64,000 nt of DNA, taken from NCBI RefSeq assembly GCF_022809355.1, contig NZ_JAKZMM010000009.1, forward strand, positions 48,331 through 112,330. Reading direction: 5' to 3'. The position numbers and the translations under genes were made by a program. Origin of the DNA: Parabacteroides faecalis. GTDB taxonomy: Bacteria > Bacteroidota > Bacteroidia > Bacteroidales > Tannerellaceae. Numbering within the stretch: position 1 is the first letter of the stretch; every line of letters begins with the position of its first letter. The notes beneath the pieces are model-generated. The model saw only the letters and a list, made by a program, of their open reading frames with translations. It made no database searches and was not told the DNA's origin. Positions 25,231 to 34,857 of the stretch are shown piece after piece.

Positions 25231-27066
25231 ATGAAGAAACAAACTATTTTTCTTTGGCCGTTGGTCTGTTGCCTGTTCCTGTTGGCTTCGTGTGCAGGCA
25301 AATCCACCGGTAAAACGGTGTATAACCTGGCGGATTACGGAATCTGTCCGGATACGAAGGAGAATATCTCTCCGCTGATCGCGAAAGCGATTCAGGATAT
25401 TCGGCAGGAAGTACCCGAAGGACAGGAAATAACGATTCTCCTGCCAGCCGGACGATATGACTTTTATCCGGATCAGGCAACTTCCCGTACTTATTTTGTC
25501 TCCAATCACGATCAGCCGAATCCCAAGGCAGTTGGTGTGGCATTGGAAGACATGGAAGGAATTACTTTCGATGGACAGGATGCCGAACTGGTCTTTCACG
25601 GCCGGATGCTTCCGGTGTCTTTGTTACGCAGTAAAAACTGCACCCTGAAGAACTTCTCCATCGATTTCGAACAGCCGCATATCACCCAGGCTTCGGTGGT
25701 TACCAATGATACCAAGGCCGGACAAATCACCTTGGAACTGGCTCCCTGGGTTCAGTATGAGATTGCGGGCGATACCTTATATGTAAAAGGAGAAGGCTGG
25801 CGCCATTGTCCTTCCTCTTGTATTGCGTTCGAGCCCGAAACCCGCCGTCTGGTGTATAACAGCAGTGATGTGCGGATGGTCCTCTCGAAAGTGAAAGATC
25901 TGGGCGGACGGAAAGTGTTGGCTGAAGGATGGAAGAATCCGTTGCTGGTTCCCGGTACGGTACTCGCCATGCGTACCTGGCAACGACCGGCTCCCGGTGT
26001 TTTCCTGTCGCATAATACAAATACTGTCCTGAAGAATATACAGGTACATTATGCGGAAGGCATGGGCTTGTTGGCACAAGTATGCGATAACATCCGCTTA
26101 GACAGTTTTTCGGTCTGCCTGAAGGGGAAAGAAGATCCACGTTATTTCACGACACAGGCCGACGCCACCCATTTCTCCAACTGCAAGGGACTGATTCTGT
26201 CGGAAAACGGACTGTATGAGAATATGATGGACGATGCCATCAATGTGCATGGAGTGTATTTAAAGGTACAGCAGCGAATAGACGAAAAGACGCTGTTGGC
26301 CTCGTTCGAACATGCCCAGTCGTATGGATTTGACTGGGGATTTGCCGGAGATACGGTTCAGTTTATCCGTTCCAAGACGATGGAACTGCTCGATGGCACT
26401 TATCAGATTGCTTCGATCCGTCCGGAAGATCAGAATTCGGTATGTGGAGCCAAAGTGTTCCGGATAGCCTTTACCCAGGCTTTGCCGGCCGAAGTTACTC
26501 CCGAACAATCCATCGGAGTAGAGAACCTGACCTGGACTCCGGAAGTCGTTTTTGCCCATAATACCATCCGTCATAACCGTGCCCGCGGCAGTTTGTTCAG
26601 TACACCCAAGAAGACCGTGGTAGAAAACAATCTATTCGATTATACATCTGGTACGGCCATCCTGCTTTGTGGAGACTGTAACGGCTGGTATGAGACCGGC
26701 GCTTGTCGGGATATCGTGATCCGGCATAATACCTTTATCAACGCCCTGACCAATATGTTCCAGTTTACCAATGCCGTTATTTCCATTTATCCGGAAATAC
26801 CAGATCTGGAACATCAGGAAAAGTATTTCCACAGTGGTATTGTGATCGAGGATAATGAGTTTGAAACCTTCGATGCCCCGATCCTTTATGCCAAATCGGT
26901 TGACGGACTGGTGTTCCGCCACAATACCATTCATCAGAATGAGGCATATCCGCCCTTCCACTGGAACAAACACCGTGTCTTGTTGGAACGGGTAACGAAT
27001 GCCACCATTGAGGATAATCAGTTCGAAGGCGGATTCGATCCGGCAAATGATATATTGCAGAAATAA
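25231..27066 (+). CDS. GH110 alpha-1,3-galactosidase (GlaA/GlaB-like)
   Basis: A 611-residue lipoprotein enzyme of glycoside hydrolase family 110, which removes terminal alpha-1,3-linked galactose from glycans such as blood group B or linear xenoantigen structures. The lipoprotein signal is LLASC (Cys 21). The sequence is a right-handed beta-helix with repeated short strands. D311 (DATHFSNC) and D334/D335 (NMMDDAINVHG) have the spacing I recall for the catalytic acids of this family. The length matches Bacteroides GlaA/GlaB (about 600). I cannot decide between the A and B subfamilies. It stands alone, with no susCD beside it, and probably acts at the cell surface on mucin glycans. Confidence 0.9.
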   Translation: MKKQTIFLWPLVCCLFLLASCAGKSTGKTVYNLADYGICPDTKENISPLIAKAIQDIRQEVPEGQEITILLPAGRYDFYPDQATSRTYFVSNHDQPNPKAVGVALEDMEGITFDGQDAELVFHGRMLPVSLLRSKNCTLKNFSIDFEQPHITQASVVTNDTKAGQITLELAPWVQYEIAGDTLYVKGEGWRHCPSSCIAFEPETRRLVYNSSDVRMVLSKVKDLGGRKVLAEGWKNPLLVPGTVLAMRTWQRPAPGVFLSHNTNTVLKNIQVHYAEGMGLLAQVCDNIRLDSFSVCLKGKEDPRYFTTQADATHFSNCKGLILSENGLYENMMDDAINVHGVYLKVQQRIDEKTLLASFEHAQSYGFDWGFAGDTVQFIRSKTMELLDGTYQIASIRPEDQNSVCGAKVFRIAFTQALPAEVTPEQSIGVENLTWTPEVVFAHNTIRHNRARGSLFSTPKKTVVENNLFDYTSGTAILLCGDCNGWYETGACRDIVIRHNTFINALTNMFQFTNAVISIYPEIPDLEHQEKYFHSGIVIEDNEFETFDAPILYAKSVDGLVFRHNTIHQNEAYPPFHWNKHRVLLERVTNATIEDNQFEGGFDPANDILQK

Positions 27067-27079
27067 GCGAAAAGACAAC

Positions 27080-28426
27080 TTAGGTCAATGCTGAAACCAT
27101 GAACATATAGATCAGCATTCCGATGATGTCATTCGAAATCGTGATAAAAGGTCCGGTCGCCAAGGCCGGATCTATTTTCATCTTATCGAGTAACAAAGGA
27201 ACGATTGTGCCGAAAATACTGGCGAAGATTACTACCGTAAACAGACTGAGTGATACGGCACTCGTGATAGCCCGGTCGCCTAGCATGAAAAAGTTATAGA
27301 TGAATACAATCAGACTGATCGTACTGGCATTGATCACCGATACGACGCTTTCCTTCAGAATCTGTGAGAAGATATTTCCCTCTTTCAGGGTATTGTTGGC
27401 CAAGCCCTGTACCACGATTGCAGACGACTGAATCCCGACATTTCCACCTGTTCCACCAATCAGCGGAATAAAGAGAGCTGTTTTGGGATTGGAGGCAAAG
27501 CTGTTTTCAAATCCTCCCAGAATGATGGAATTACTGAGTCCGCCAATCATTCCGATCAGCAACCAAGGCAGACGGGCTGCCGTTTGGGTAAAGACATTAT
27601 CCGATGTTTCCACATCCTGCGAGATACCGGAAGCCAACTGATAATCACGTTCGTGCTGTTCGCGTACCTCATCCATGACGTCGTCGATCGTGATACGTCC
27701 TACCAGACGTCCGATACTATCGATAACGGGAACAGCCACCAGGTCATATTTCTCGATGGTTTGTGTCACCTCTTCAATACTGTCACTGTCGCGCACGGCA
27801 ATCGGATCTTTCTTCATCACATGCTTGATTTTCGATACCGACGGATTGGTGATCAGCTTCTTCAACGGAAGAACCCCACGCAGACGTTCGTCGTCGTCCA
27901 CTACATAGACATAATGGATCTCGTCCACCTCTTCGGCCTGCTTGCGCATCTCGTCAATACATTTGGGCATACTCCAATTCTCGTTTACCACGATCATTTC
28001 CGTACCCATCAAACCACCGGCCGTATCTTCGTCGTACTTCAACAGATCGACGATATCTCCCGCCTGTTCTACGTCTTCGATGTGCGAAAGAATTTCTTCC
28101 TGCGTATCTTCGTCCAATTCACGCATCAGGTCAACCGCATCGTCCGTCTCCATGTTGTCCACGAAACGTTTGGCGATCAACTCATTCGGAAGTTCCTTCA
28201 ATAATTTATGACGGTCCTCTTCATCCAGTTCCATCAAAACGTCGGCTGCCTGTTCGCCATCCATCAGCATGTACAGGTAAATGGCTTCCTGCAAGTCGAG
28301 TTTCTGATAAATTTCGGCTATATCTGCCGGATAAAGATCTTTCAGCAGTTCCCTTGCCTTGACATCATCTTTCTCTTCGATGATTTTCTTCAGATTGTCT
28401 ATGTATTCTTTCGTCAGTTCTGTCAT
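27080..28426 (-). CDS. mgtE: Magnesium transporter MgtE
   Basis: A 448-residue divalent cation channel. The N-terminal helical N-domain (about 1-125; LLKELPNELIAKRFVDNMETDDAVDLMRELDEDTQEEIL) is followed by a pair of CBS domains (about 130-255) that sense cytoplasmic magnesium. A C-terminal membrane domain of five helices (from about 285) contains PLIGGTGGNVGIQSSAIVVQGLA, the pore region. It lies 68 bases downstream of rsmA on the same strand; a GC hairpin (CAGCCGC...GCGGCTG, 28456-28477) lies in that gap. Confidence 0.95.
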   Translation of the reverse strand: MTELTKEYIDNLKKIIEEKDDVKARELLKDLYPADIAEIYQKLDLQEAIYLYMLMDGEQAADVLMELDEEDRHKLLKELPNELIAKRFVDNMETDDAVDLMRELDEDTQEEILSHIEDVEQAGDIVDLLKYDEDTAGGLMGTEMIVVNENWSMPKCIDEMRKQAEEVDEIHYVYVVDDDERLRGVLPLKKLITNPSVSKIKHVMKKDPIAVRDSDSIEEVTQTIEKYDLVAVPVIDSIGRLVGRITIDDVMDEVREQHERDYQLASGISQDVETSDNVFTQTAARLPWLLIGMIGGLSNSIILGGFENSFASNPKTALFIPLIGGTGGNVGIQSSAIVVQGLANNTLKEGNIFSQILKESVVSVINASTISLIVFIYNFFMLGDRAITSAVSLSLFTVVIFASIFGTIVPLLLDKMKIDPALATGPFITISNDIIGMLIYMFMVSALT

Positions 28427-28494
28427 GGCTGCTCCGTTTTTAGTGTTGTCGTTAGGCAGCCGCCAGTTTCAGCGGCTGTCAGATTACCTAAGCT

Positions 28495-29298
28495 TTATTC
28501 TTCCGGCTGTCGGTTGGCTGATTTCAACCAGTTATCCACCAGCAACGTCAATTCGATGAATTGTTCGACAGAGAGTTGTTCCGGACGTTTGTCGAAGACC
28601 GGTAACGCATAGTCGGGAAAGTCTTTTCCCAAAATAGGTTTGATAGAGTTGCGTAACGTCTTCCGGCGCTGGTTAAACGTCGTCTTGACGACTGTCTTGA
28701 ACAGTTTCTCGTCGCAGCCTAATTCGGTCCGCTGGTTACGGGTCATCTTGATAACGGCACTCTTTACCTTTGGAGGCGGATCGAACACATATTCACTCAC
28801 GGTAAACAGATATTCGATATCGTACCATGCCTGGAGCAGGACACTGATGATACCGTATGCCTTACTGCCGGGCTTCCCTGCGAGCCGCTCGGCCACTTCT
28901 TTCTGGATCATTCCCGAACAGCAGGGAATCTGATCCTTGTAGTCGAGCACCTTGAAGAATATCTGGCTGGATATGTTGTACGGATAGTTCCCGATCACAC
29001 AGAACGGTCCTGGATAAAGAGACGACAAGTCCAGCTTCAGGAAATCAGCGGGAATGATACGTCCTTTCAAGTCAGGAAAATTCTGATCCAGATAGGCGAC
29101 CGACTCCTGGTCGAGTTCTACGACTTTCAAATCATGTTCGGCTTCCAACAGGAATTGGGTGAGTACACCCATACCCGGACCGATTTCGAGGACAGGTGTT
29201 CCTTTATACTCGGCAAGGGTGTCTGCTATCCGATGGGCAATCTGCAGATCCTTCAGGAAATGTTGCCCCAATGCTTTTTTCGGTTTAACGAATCTCAT
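28495..29298 (-). CDS. rsmA: 16S rRNA A1518/A1519 dimethyltransferase RsmA (KsgA)
   Basis: A 267-residue rRNA methyltransferase that dimethylates two adenines near the 3' end of 16S rRNA. It begins with KKALGQHFL (7-15). The SAM motif I is EIGPGMG (38-44) and the catalytic motif IV is NYPY (104-107). The full family length is present. Its promoter (TACTTTTG on the minus strand, 29352-29359) overlaps that of the divergent membrane protein gene at 29388. It is followed by mgtE. Confidence 0.96.
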   Translation of the reverse strand: MRFVKPKKALGQHFLKDLQIAHRIADTLAEYKGTPVLEIGPGMGVLTQFLLEAEHDLKVVELDQESVAYLDQNFPDLKGRIIPADFLKLDLSSLYPGPFCVIGNYPYNISSQIFFKVLDYKDQIPCCSGMIQKEVAERLAGKPGSKAYGIISVLLQAWYDIEYLFTVSEYVFDPPPKVKSAVIKMTRNQRTELGCDEKLFKTVVKTTFNQRRKTLRNSIKPILGKDFPDYALPVFDKRPEQLSVEQFIELTLLVDNWLKSANRQPEE

Positions 29299-29336
29299 TC
29301 ACTTCGAGGTGTAATGGGTTTATATTAAAAATTGCT

Positions 29337-29359
29337 TATCTTTGCCTGATACAAAAGTA
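29337..29359. promoter_or_regulatory. Divergent promoters (rsmA and flippase-like gene)
   Basis: TATCTTTG on the plus strand (29337-29344) and TACTTTTG on the minus strand (29359-29352) lie within 23 bases of each other. Confidence 0.6.
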
Positions 29360-29387
29360 CAAATAATTTAACGAATAGAAGTGTCTG

Positions 29388-30401
29388 ATGAATCTAAAAA
29401 GCACATTTCACACGATAATTAAGGTGTTTCTCCCGCTTTTGCTGGGTTGTTTGTTACTTTGGTTCCTGTATCGGAACATGGATATATCAGAGATCTGGCA
29501 AGTCATCAAGACAGGGGTTGATTACCGGATCATTCTTTTTTCCCTGTTGTTCGGGCTGTTTGCCAATACGGTCCGCGGGTTTCGCTGGGGATTGTTGATC
29601 CATTCTCTTGACGAAAAGTTCAGGATGAGCAATGTTGTTTATGCCGTATTGGGAAATTATGCCGTCAATCTGGTTCTTCCGCGTGTCGGCGAAGTATGGC
29701 GTTGCGGTATGATCACGAAGTATGAGAAAATCTCTTTCCCGAAGTTACTGGGTACACTTCTGATCGACCGGGTGAGTGATACCATCATGGTTGGATTGAT
29801 CACCTTGTCAATCTTTATCTTCAACATCGAGTTTTTCATCAGTTTCTTCCGTCGTAATCCGGATTTGATCGTGGGTTTCCAGTCGATGTTCCATTCGATC
29901 TGGATTTATGCTTTTTTGGTAATTATTGTCTTTGCCGTTTGGTTTGTATTCAAATATTTGAGTAACTTTACGCTGGTCCAAAAGGCGAAAGGAGTTTTGA
30001 AGAATATCTGGACAGGTATCCGGAGCGTTTGGGTCATGAAACGCAAAGGATTGTTTCTGATACAGACCTTGTTGATCTGGGTTGGTTATTTCTTCTATTT
30101 CTATATCACCTTTTATGCGTTTGATTTCACACGCGATCTGGGCATATCGGTAGGTTTGATAGCCTTCACGATGAGCAGTATCGGTGTAGCAGTGCCGGTG
30201 CAGGGTGGAATTGGTCCGTGGCATTTCATGGTTATATCCACGCTGGTCTGCTTCGGTGTCAATGAAAACGACGCTGCCGCTTTTGCCTTGGTGGTACATA
30301 CGGTACAAACGGCCTGGACCGGTATTTGTGGTCTGGTAGGCGTTGTTGCTTTGCCGCTCACAAATAAGAACCATGAATCCGACAACTTAACAACTAACTA
30401 A
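29388..30401 (+). CDS. Lysylphosphatidylglycerol synthase TM-region (UPF0104) protein
   Basis: A 337-residue polytopic membrane protein with about eight hydrophobic segments. GNYAVNLVLPRVGEVWRCGMITKYEKISFPKLLGTLLIDRVSDTIMVG (about 85-132) and GGIGPWHFMV (about 275) are the signature regions of the MprF flippase domain / UPF0104 family. The lysyltransferase domain of MprF is absent, so it is thought to move or handle lipids rather than make lysyl-PG. It ends 11 bases before pepD and is probably co-transcribed. Confidence 0.88.
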   Translation: MNLKSTFHTIIKVFLPLLLGCLLLWFLYRNMDISEIWQVIKTGVDYRIILFSLLFGLFANTVRGFRWGLLIHSLDEKFRMSNVVYAVLGNYAVNLVLPRVGEVWRCGMITKYEKISFPKLLGTLLIDRVSDTIMVGLITLSIFIFNIEFFISFFRRNPDLIVGFQSMFHSIWIYAFLVIIVFAVWFVFKYLSNFTLVQKAKGVLKNIWTGIRSVWVMKRKGLFLIQTLLIWVGYFFYFYITFYAFDFTRDLGISVGLIAFTMSSIGVAVPVQGGIGPWHFMVISTLVCFGVNENDAAAFALVVHTVQTAWTGICGLVGVVALPLTNKNHESDNLTTN

Positions 30402-30412
30402 CTAATAACATT

Positions 30413-31867
30413 ATGTCAGCAGAGATTAAGGAACTATCCCCCAAACAGGTGTGGGGTTATTTTTATGAGCTCACCCAGATTCCTCGCCCGACAGGGCATG
30501 TTGAGGCAGTAAGCCGTCATATCGTAGCTTTTGGAAAGCAGTTGGGTCTTGAGACTTTGCAGGATAAAGTAGGCAATGTGCTGATCCGTAAACCGGCTAC
30601 TCCGGGAATGGAAGATCGGAAGACGGTTACTTTGCAGGCTCATTTGGATATGGTTCCGCAGAAAAACTCATCGGTCAGCCATAATTTCCTGACAGATCCG
30701 ATTGATGCCTGGATTGACGGTGACTGGGTTAAGGCCCGTGAAACAACCTTGGGTGCCGATAATGGGATCGGGGCTTCGTTGGCGATGGCTGTGCTGGCGG
30801 ATAATTCGTTGAAGCACGGACCGGTGGAAGCTCTCTTTACCGTGGATGAAGAGGAAGGCATGGTCGGTGCATTCGGTCTGAAACCGGGTTTCCTGAAAGG
30901 GGATATCCTGTTGAATTGTGATTCGGAAAAAGAAGGTGAACTGTTTGTGGGATGTGCCGGCGGTGCCGATATGAATATCTCTTTCCAGTTCAAAGAAGAT
31001 ACGTATATTCCTGAAGGTGATGTGGCTGTTCGTCTGCATCTGTCGGGATTGAAAGGCGGACATTCGGGCGTGGATATCCACTTGGGCAGAGCCAATGCCA
31101 ATAAGCTGATGTTCCGTTTCCTGAAAGAAGCGGTTTGCGATTATGGCGCTCGTCTGTCTTCTATCGAAGGCGGTAATTTGCGGAATGCCATTCCACGCGA
31201 AGCGGTTGCGATTGTGACCATTCCGGGTGATAATGTGGAGGCTTTGTGGGAATTGGTATCCGATTATCAGGAAATGTATCAGGAAGAGTTTGCCGGAATC
31301 GAAGAGAATATCCGCTTTACGGCAGAGATGACGGATCTGCCGGCGACATTGATCCCGGAAGAAATACAGGACGACCTGATCAATGCCATTGAAGGATGTC
31401 AGAATGGGGTGATCACCATGTTGCATGATTTCCCGGGAACAGTTGAATCTTCGTCCAACCTGGCCATTGTCAAATCGTCTAACGAACTGATCGAAGTCAA
31501 ACTGTTGGTAAGAAGCTCTTCAGAAAGCCGGAAAGAAGCTCTCTGCTCCAGTCTGGAAAGTATCTTTGCCCTGGCAGGAGCCAAGGTGGAAGAAACCAAC
31601 GGCTATAACGGTTGGCAACCCAATATCCATTCGCCGATTCTGGATTTGATGAAACAAACCTACTTCGACTTATTCGGAAAGGAAGCAGCTGTGAAGGTGA
31701 TGCACGCCGGTCTGGAATGTGGTATTATCCAAGGAGCTTATCCGGAAATGGACATGATCTCTATTGGTCCGGATCTGGAACATCCGCACTCTCCGGACGA
31801 ACGGGTGAGCATTCAGTCTGTAGCACATACCTGGGAACTGATCAAGCATGTCTTGGAACGGATCTAA
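30413..31867 (+). CDS. pepD: Aminoacyl-histidine dipeptidase PepD
   Basis: A 484-residue cytoplasmic M20/M28-like di-zinc dipeptidase that hydrolyses Xaa-His and related dipeptides. Metal and catalytic residues: H77-x-D79 in LQAHLDMVPQ, D116 in LGADNGIG, and E147/E148 in VDEEEGM, followed by a dimerisation (lid) domain and a return to the catalytic core with HAGLECGII near the C-terminus. The length is typical. It starts 11 bases after the flippase-like gene. A hairpin terminator follows at 31897-31938. Confidence 0.94.
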   Translation: MSAEIKELSPKQVWGYFYELTQIPRPTGHVEAVSRHIVAFGKQLGLETLQDKVGNVLIRKPATPGMEDRKTVTLQAHLDMVPQKNSSVSHNFLTDPIDAWIDGDWVKARETTLGADNGIGASLAMAVLADNSLKHGPVEALFTVDEEEGMVGAFGLKPGFLKGDILLNCDSEKEGELFVGCAGGADMNISFQFKEDTYIPEGDVAVRLHLSGLKGGHSGVDIHLGRANANKLMFRFLKEAVCDYGARLSSIEGGNLRNAIPREAVAIVTIPGDNVEALWELVSDYQEMYQEEFAGIEENIRFTAEMTDLPATLIPEEIQDDLINAIEGCQNGVITMLHDFPGTVESSSNLAIVKSSNELIEVKLLVRSSSESRKEALCSSLESIFALAGAKVEETNGYNGWQPNIHSPILDLMKQTYFDLFGKEAAVKVMHAGLECGIIQGAYPEMDMISIGPDLEHPHSPDERVSIQSVAHTWELIKHVLERI

Positions 31868-31896
31868 AAAGGCTTTGTCTTTAATTCAATACTCGG

Positions 31897-31938
31897 GAGT
31901 TTCGTTTTCAAAACTCATTTGATTTGAAAACGGAACTC
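31897..31938 (+). terminator. Hairpin terminator after pepD
   Basis: GAGTTTCGTTTTCAAA pairs with TTTGAAAACGGAACTC around a short loop and is followed by TTGTCTTTT. Confidence 0.65.
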
Positions 31939-31993
31939 TTGTCTTTTATCGATCCTTTTTTAAGCTGTCGAATTTTTACAATAGCAGTGGTGT

Positions 31994-32557
31994 ATGGAAC
32001 AAGATTATAAAGAGAAAAGCCGATTGTGGAAGGTGTTGGACCGGACTTATCTCTATCGGGATGCCTGGCTGACAGCCCGGAAAGACCGGGTACAATTACC
32101 TAACGGAAATATTATCCCGAACTATTACATCCTGGAATATCCGAACTGGGTCAATACGATAGCCATTACCAAAGACCAGAAGTTTATCTTCGTCCGCCAG
32201 TATCGCCATGGGATAGAAGAAGTTCGTTATGAATTGTGTGCCGGTGTCTGCGACAAGGAAGATGCTTCTCCGCTGGAGTCGGCCCGCCGTGAATTATGGG
32301 AAGAGACCGGTTACGGAAATGGCCATTGGTCGCCGTTTATGGTTATGTCTGCCAATCCCAGTACGATGAATAATCTGACTTATACCTTCCTGGCAACGGA
32401 TGTCGAACCGATTTCCGCTCCGCATCAGGAAGCCACAGAAGACCTTTCTATTCATTTGCTTACGCGGGAAGAAGTACTCGATTTGTTGCGTACGGATCAG
32501 ATTCGTCAGTCTCTGCATGCAGCTGCATTATGGAAATATATGTTCCTGAGTTTATAA
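31994..32557 (+). CDS. Nudix hydrolase (ADP-ribose pyrophosphatase-like)
   Basis: A 187-residue Nudix enzyme. The Nudix box region reads GVCDKEDASPLESARRELWEETGY, with an intact RELWEETG core; the usual upstream Glu of the box is displaced by one or two residues. The preceding FVRQYRHGIEEVRYELCAG matches ADP-ribose/GDP-mannose pyrophosphatase-like (NudF/NudK) enzymes. The substrate cannot be fixed from sequence. It is followed by the rhodanese gene in the same direction. Confidence 0.88.
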   Translation: MEQDYKEKSRLWKVLDRTYLYRDAWLTARKDRVQLPNGNIIPNYYILEYPNWVNTIAITKDQKFIFVRQYRHGIEEVRYELCAGVCDKEDASPLESARRELWEETGYGNGHWSPFMVMSANPSTMNNLTYTFLATDVEPISAPHQEATEDLSIHLLTREEVLDLLRTDQIRQSLHAAALWKYMFLSL

Positions 32558-32629
32558 GCAGGTGTGTTAATAAGGGCAACAGGCAAACCGATGGTGTGGA
32601 TTTATAATTTGATTAAACGAAAGATAGAT

Positions 32630-33064
32630 ATGAAACAGTTTCTAATGATATTGACTTTGCTGTATACTGCCGGCATGGCTAGCGGACAAAACAAGGCTGC
32701 TTCGTCGGTCGTTATTCCCGACTCGTTACAAGTTTTGGATAAAGATCCGAATTTTACGACCTATACAGCTGCAGCATTCAATCAATGCTTGGCAGCTTAT
32801 CCCGGAGCACAACTGGTAGATGTACGAAGTGCCGAAGAATATGCCAAAGGCCATATCGCTTCAGCGCAGAATATAGATGTCAAGAAAGATTCATTCCTGG
32901 CGTTGGCCGATTCTCTATTGGATAAAAGCAAGCCGGTAGCAGTTTATTGTAAAGGTGGTGTCCGTAGCCGGATCGCAGCGAAGCAATTGCTGGCAAAGGG
33001 TTTTATGGTGTACAACCTGCAAGATGGATATGACGGCTGGCTCCGCTATTGGAACGAACAATAA
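32630..33064 (+). CDS. Periplasmic rhodanese-like protein
   Basis: A 144-residue exported single-domain rhodanese. A signal peptide (MKQFLMILTLLYTAGMASGQ) sets the start at 32630 and excludes the GTG at 32564. The domain contains LVDVRSAEEYAKGHIASAQNIDV and an active-site loop CKGGVRS with the catalytic cysteine. It probably handles sulfane sulfur or thiol exchange in the periplasm; the actual substrate is unknown. It converges with the outer-membrane protein gene at 33132 across a shared terminator. Confidence 0.88.
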   Translation: MKQFLMILTLLYTAGMASGQNKAASSVVIPDSLQVLDKDPNFTTYTAAAFNQCLAAYPGAQLVDVRSAEEYAKGHIASAQNIDVKKDSFLALADSLLDKSKPVAVYCKGGVRSRIAAKQLLAKGFMVYNLQDGYDGWLRYWNEQ

Positions 33065-33077
33065 AAGCTGATGATTT

Positions 33078-33118
33078 GTCTAGTCCTAAAACGATCAGAT
33101 CTCTGTTTAGGACTAGAC
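33078..33118. terminator. Bidirectional terminator
   Basis: GTCTAGTCCTAAA pairs perfectly with TTTAGGACTAGAC around a 15-base loop. It sits between the convergent rhodanese and beta-barrel genes. Confidence 0.75.
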
Positions 33119-33131
33119 ACTCATTTTCTAC

Positions 33132-33911
33132 TTAGAAAGAATAACCTATCGTAAAACTGGCTGTGTGATATTCAATACCTATATTGTTCCGTCCGTAATC
33201 ATCGCTTAATCCCATATCATAACTGAACTTGGCAGAGAAACGGTTGATTTCCACTCCGGTTTCAGCAGCTACGCCCCAGTCGAAGCGATTCCCGTAGTCA
33301 AAGGGATTAGATTTATTCTCATATATTGATTCGGAAGATTTTTTCAGATCAAATATTTTTGCGTGCAAAGACTTCTTTCCGTTTACTCCAATGGCTATAT
33401 AAGGACCTAAAGCCACATGAATCCGGATGTTCGGTTTGACAGTCCAGGTATAACGGGCCAAGACTGGTAGTTGTACGAATCCATATCGGGAGGCATTCTT
33501 ATGGACAAAAGTCACTTCTTGCCAATCTATTGGTTGTCCTGAATTTACAAGGCTGTTTTCAGCATAGCCAGCATAATATCCTTCTTCAGGATAGGAATAT
33601 GTATAAGTTCTATCCTTGTCGATAGAATAATACATTGAAATTTCATTCCCATTCTCATCGATGCTTTTTCCATACATGGACGCATAATCATAACTTCCAT
33701 TTCCTCTCTGCACATAATATAATCCGCTTTGCAAGGCAAATCCGCTTTCCCTGAAATCGTAACTTACGGCAGCTCCGACTTTATATCCTATCTTGGCCGG
33801 TGAGTTTGTATATTTCGTTACGTTAAAGCCCGCTTCCGGGGTAATTTTCCATTGTGCTTGGGCTGTTAAAGCACCCAATAACATCACTCCAATCATCCAA
33901 CTCTTTTTCAT
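33132..33911 (-). CDS. Outer-membrane beta-barrel (porin-like) protein
   Basis: A 259-residue exported protein with a signal peptide (MKKSWMIGVMLLGALTAQA). The mature part is rich in alternating aromatic and polar strands, e.g. ALQSGLYYVQRGNG and RIHVALGPYIAIGVNG, and ends with the C-terminal phenylalanine (SFTIGYSF) expected for insertion by the Bam machinery. It resembles the OMP_b-brl_2 family common in Bacteroidetes. An extracellular loop is Tyr/Glu-rich (YYSIDKDRTYTYSYPEEGYYAGY). The function is unknown. Confidence 0.85.
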   Translation of the reverse strand: MKKSWMIGVMLLGALTAQAQWKITPEAGFNVTKYTNSPAKIGYKVGAAVSYDFRESGFALQSGLYYVQRGNGSYDYASMYGKSIDENGNEISMYYSIDKDRTYTYSYPEEGYYAGYAENSLVNSGQPIDWQEVTFVHKNASRYGFVQLPVLARYTWTVKPNIRIHVALGPYIAIGVNGKKSLHAKIFDLKKSSESIYENKSNPFDYGNRFDWGVAAETGVEINRFSAKFSYDMGLSDDYGRNNIGIEYHTASFTIGYSF

Positions 33912-33990
33912 ATTTCTTGTCTTTTAAAGTTCTCTTTTATCCCTAAGACAAGAAATACCGGAAAACCCCTATTCTAGGAAAGAAGGAAAG

Positions 33991-34851
33991 TCAAAAACAC
34001 CGGATATAAGCCAGCGAATAAGAGTCGTATAGGAAATCGTGTAAACCGTGGCGATACCGGAAAGAGATGATATTCTTCTTGATCTCGTATTCCAGTTTTG
34101 TGCGAAGAAGCAACGGACGGTCGCCGTTATTCAAGTATCCGCGGAAACCCACCAGATCACAACGGGCTGAAAGATTCTTCCAGGCACCACTGACAGCCCC
34201 ACCATAACATACGGCGTCGTTCTGGCGGTTATCGTCCAGATTGGTCATCCAACAATAAAACCCTGCCAAGCCTTCGATGCGGACAAACGAATTGTATGCC
34301 GGATTCTTCCAGAGGTCACGTCCAATATTGACATCAAACCAATAAGAGGCGGCATCCGTATAACGGGCATCACACAGACGGTTTCCGCTGGCTGTCTTTA
34401 AGTTGGCACTCACACTGATATCGGCCCATTTCTCATTCCGGAGAACTTGGTAGAAGAAATTCAGCACAATATCACCATGACAGGGAATGGCTGGTTCGGT
34501 TTCGACAGCCGAACGCTCGTCACGCACTGCTTCCGACGTCTTGTACCATTCGGCGATGGTCCAGTTCGCCATGATACCGGCTTTTCCTTTCGCAATCGGG
34601 ATATAAACGCGGGCAAAGACATCCTGTGTCTGATCTCCCGGCATGGTATGATATTCGCCTCTGACTTCCACCTCCCAGCGTGAAGGCAGTTTCCCGCCCA
34701 TCAATTCGGGGAAAGGAAAGGCATTCGGACCAAAATAACGGGGTGAATAGGTAAGAAATTCCCGTTTTTCCCACCATTCTTCGGCCTGTAAGACCGATAT
34801 ACTACAGAAAAGGGCCACGATGAGGCCCCACCATTTCCTATTTGTTTTCAT
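33991..34851 (-). CDS. Exported protein, probable outer-membrane barrel
   Basis: A 286-residue exported protein with a signal peptide (WGLIVALFCSISVLQAEE). Many short amphipathic strands alternate with polar turns (e.g. WEVEVRGEYHTMPG, ADISVSANLKTASGNRLCD) and the protein ends in ...YIRCF with a C-terminal aromatic residue. This fits a small outer-membrane beta-barrel. I do not recognise a named family. It begins 6 bases after the DUF4254 gene on the same strand. Confidence 0.7.
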   Translation of the reverse strand: MKTNRKWWGLIVALFCSISVLQAEEWWEKREFLTYSPRYFGPNAFPFPELMGGKLPSRWEVEVRGEYHTMPGDQTQDVFARVYIPIAKGKAGIMANWTIAEWYKTSEAVRDERSAVETEPAIPCHGDIVLNFFYQVLRNEKWADISVSANLKTASGNRLCDARYTDAASYWFDVNIGRDLWKNPAYNSFVRIEGLAGFYCWMTNLDDNRQNDAVCYGGAVSGAWKNLSARCDLVGFRGYLNNGDRPLLLRTKLEYEIKKNIISFRYRHGLHDFLYDSYSLAYIRCF

Positions 34852-34857
34852 TTTGAT

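Noticed and set aside
28456..28477. Mg2+ riboswitch or attenuator before mgtE
   Set aside because: Only one short GC hairpin with no T-run in a 68-base gap; too small for a known magnesium riboswitch.
31994..32557. Nudix protein as inactive because of a displaced Glu
   Set aside because: The catalytic RELWEETG core is intact, and acidic residues lie next to the displaced position; activity is likely.
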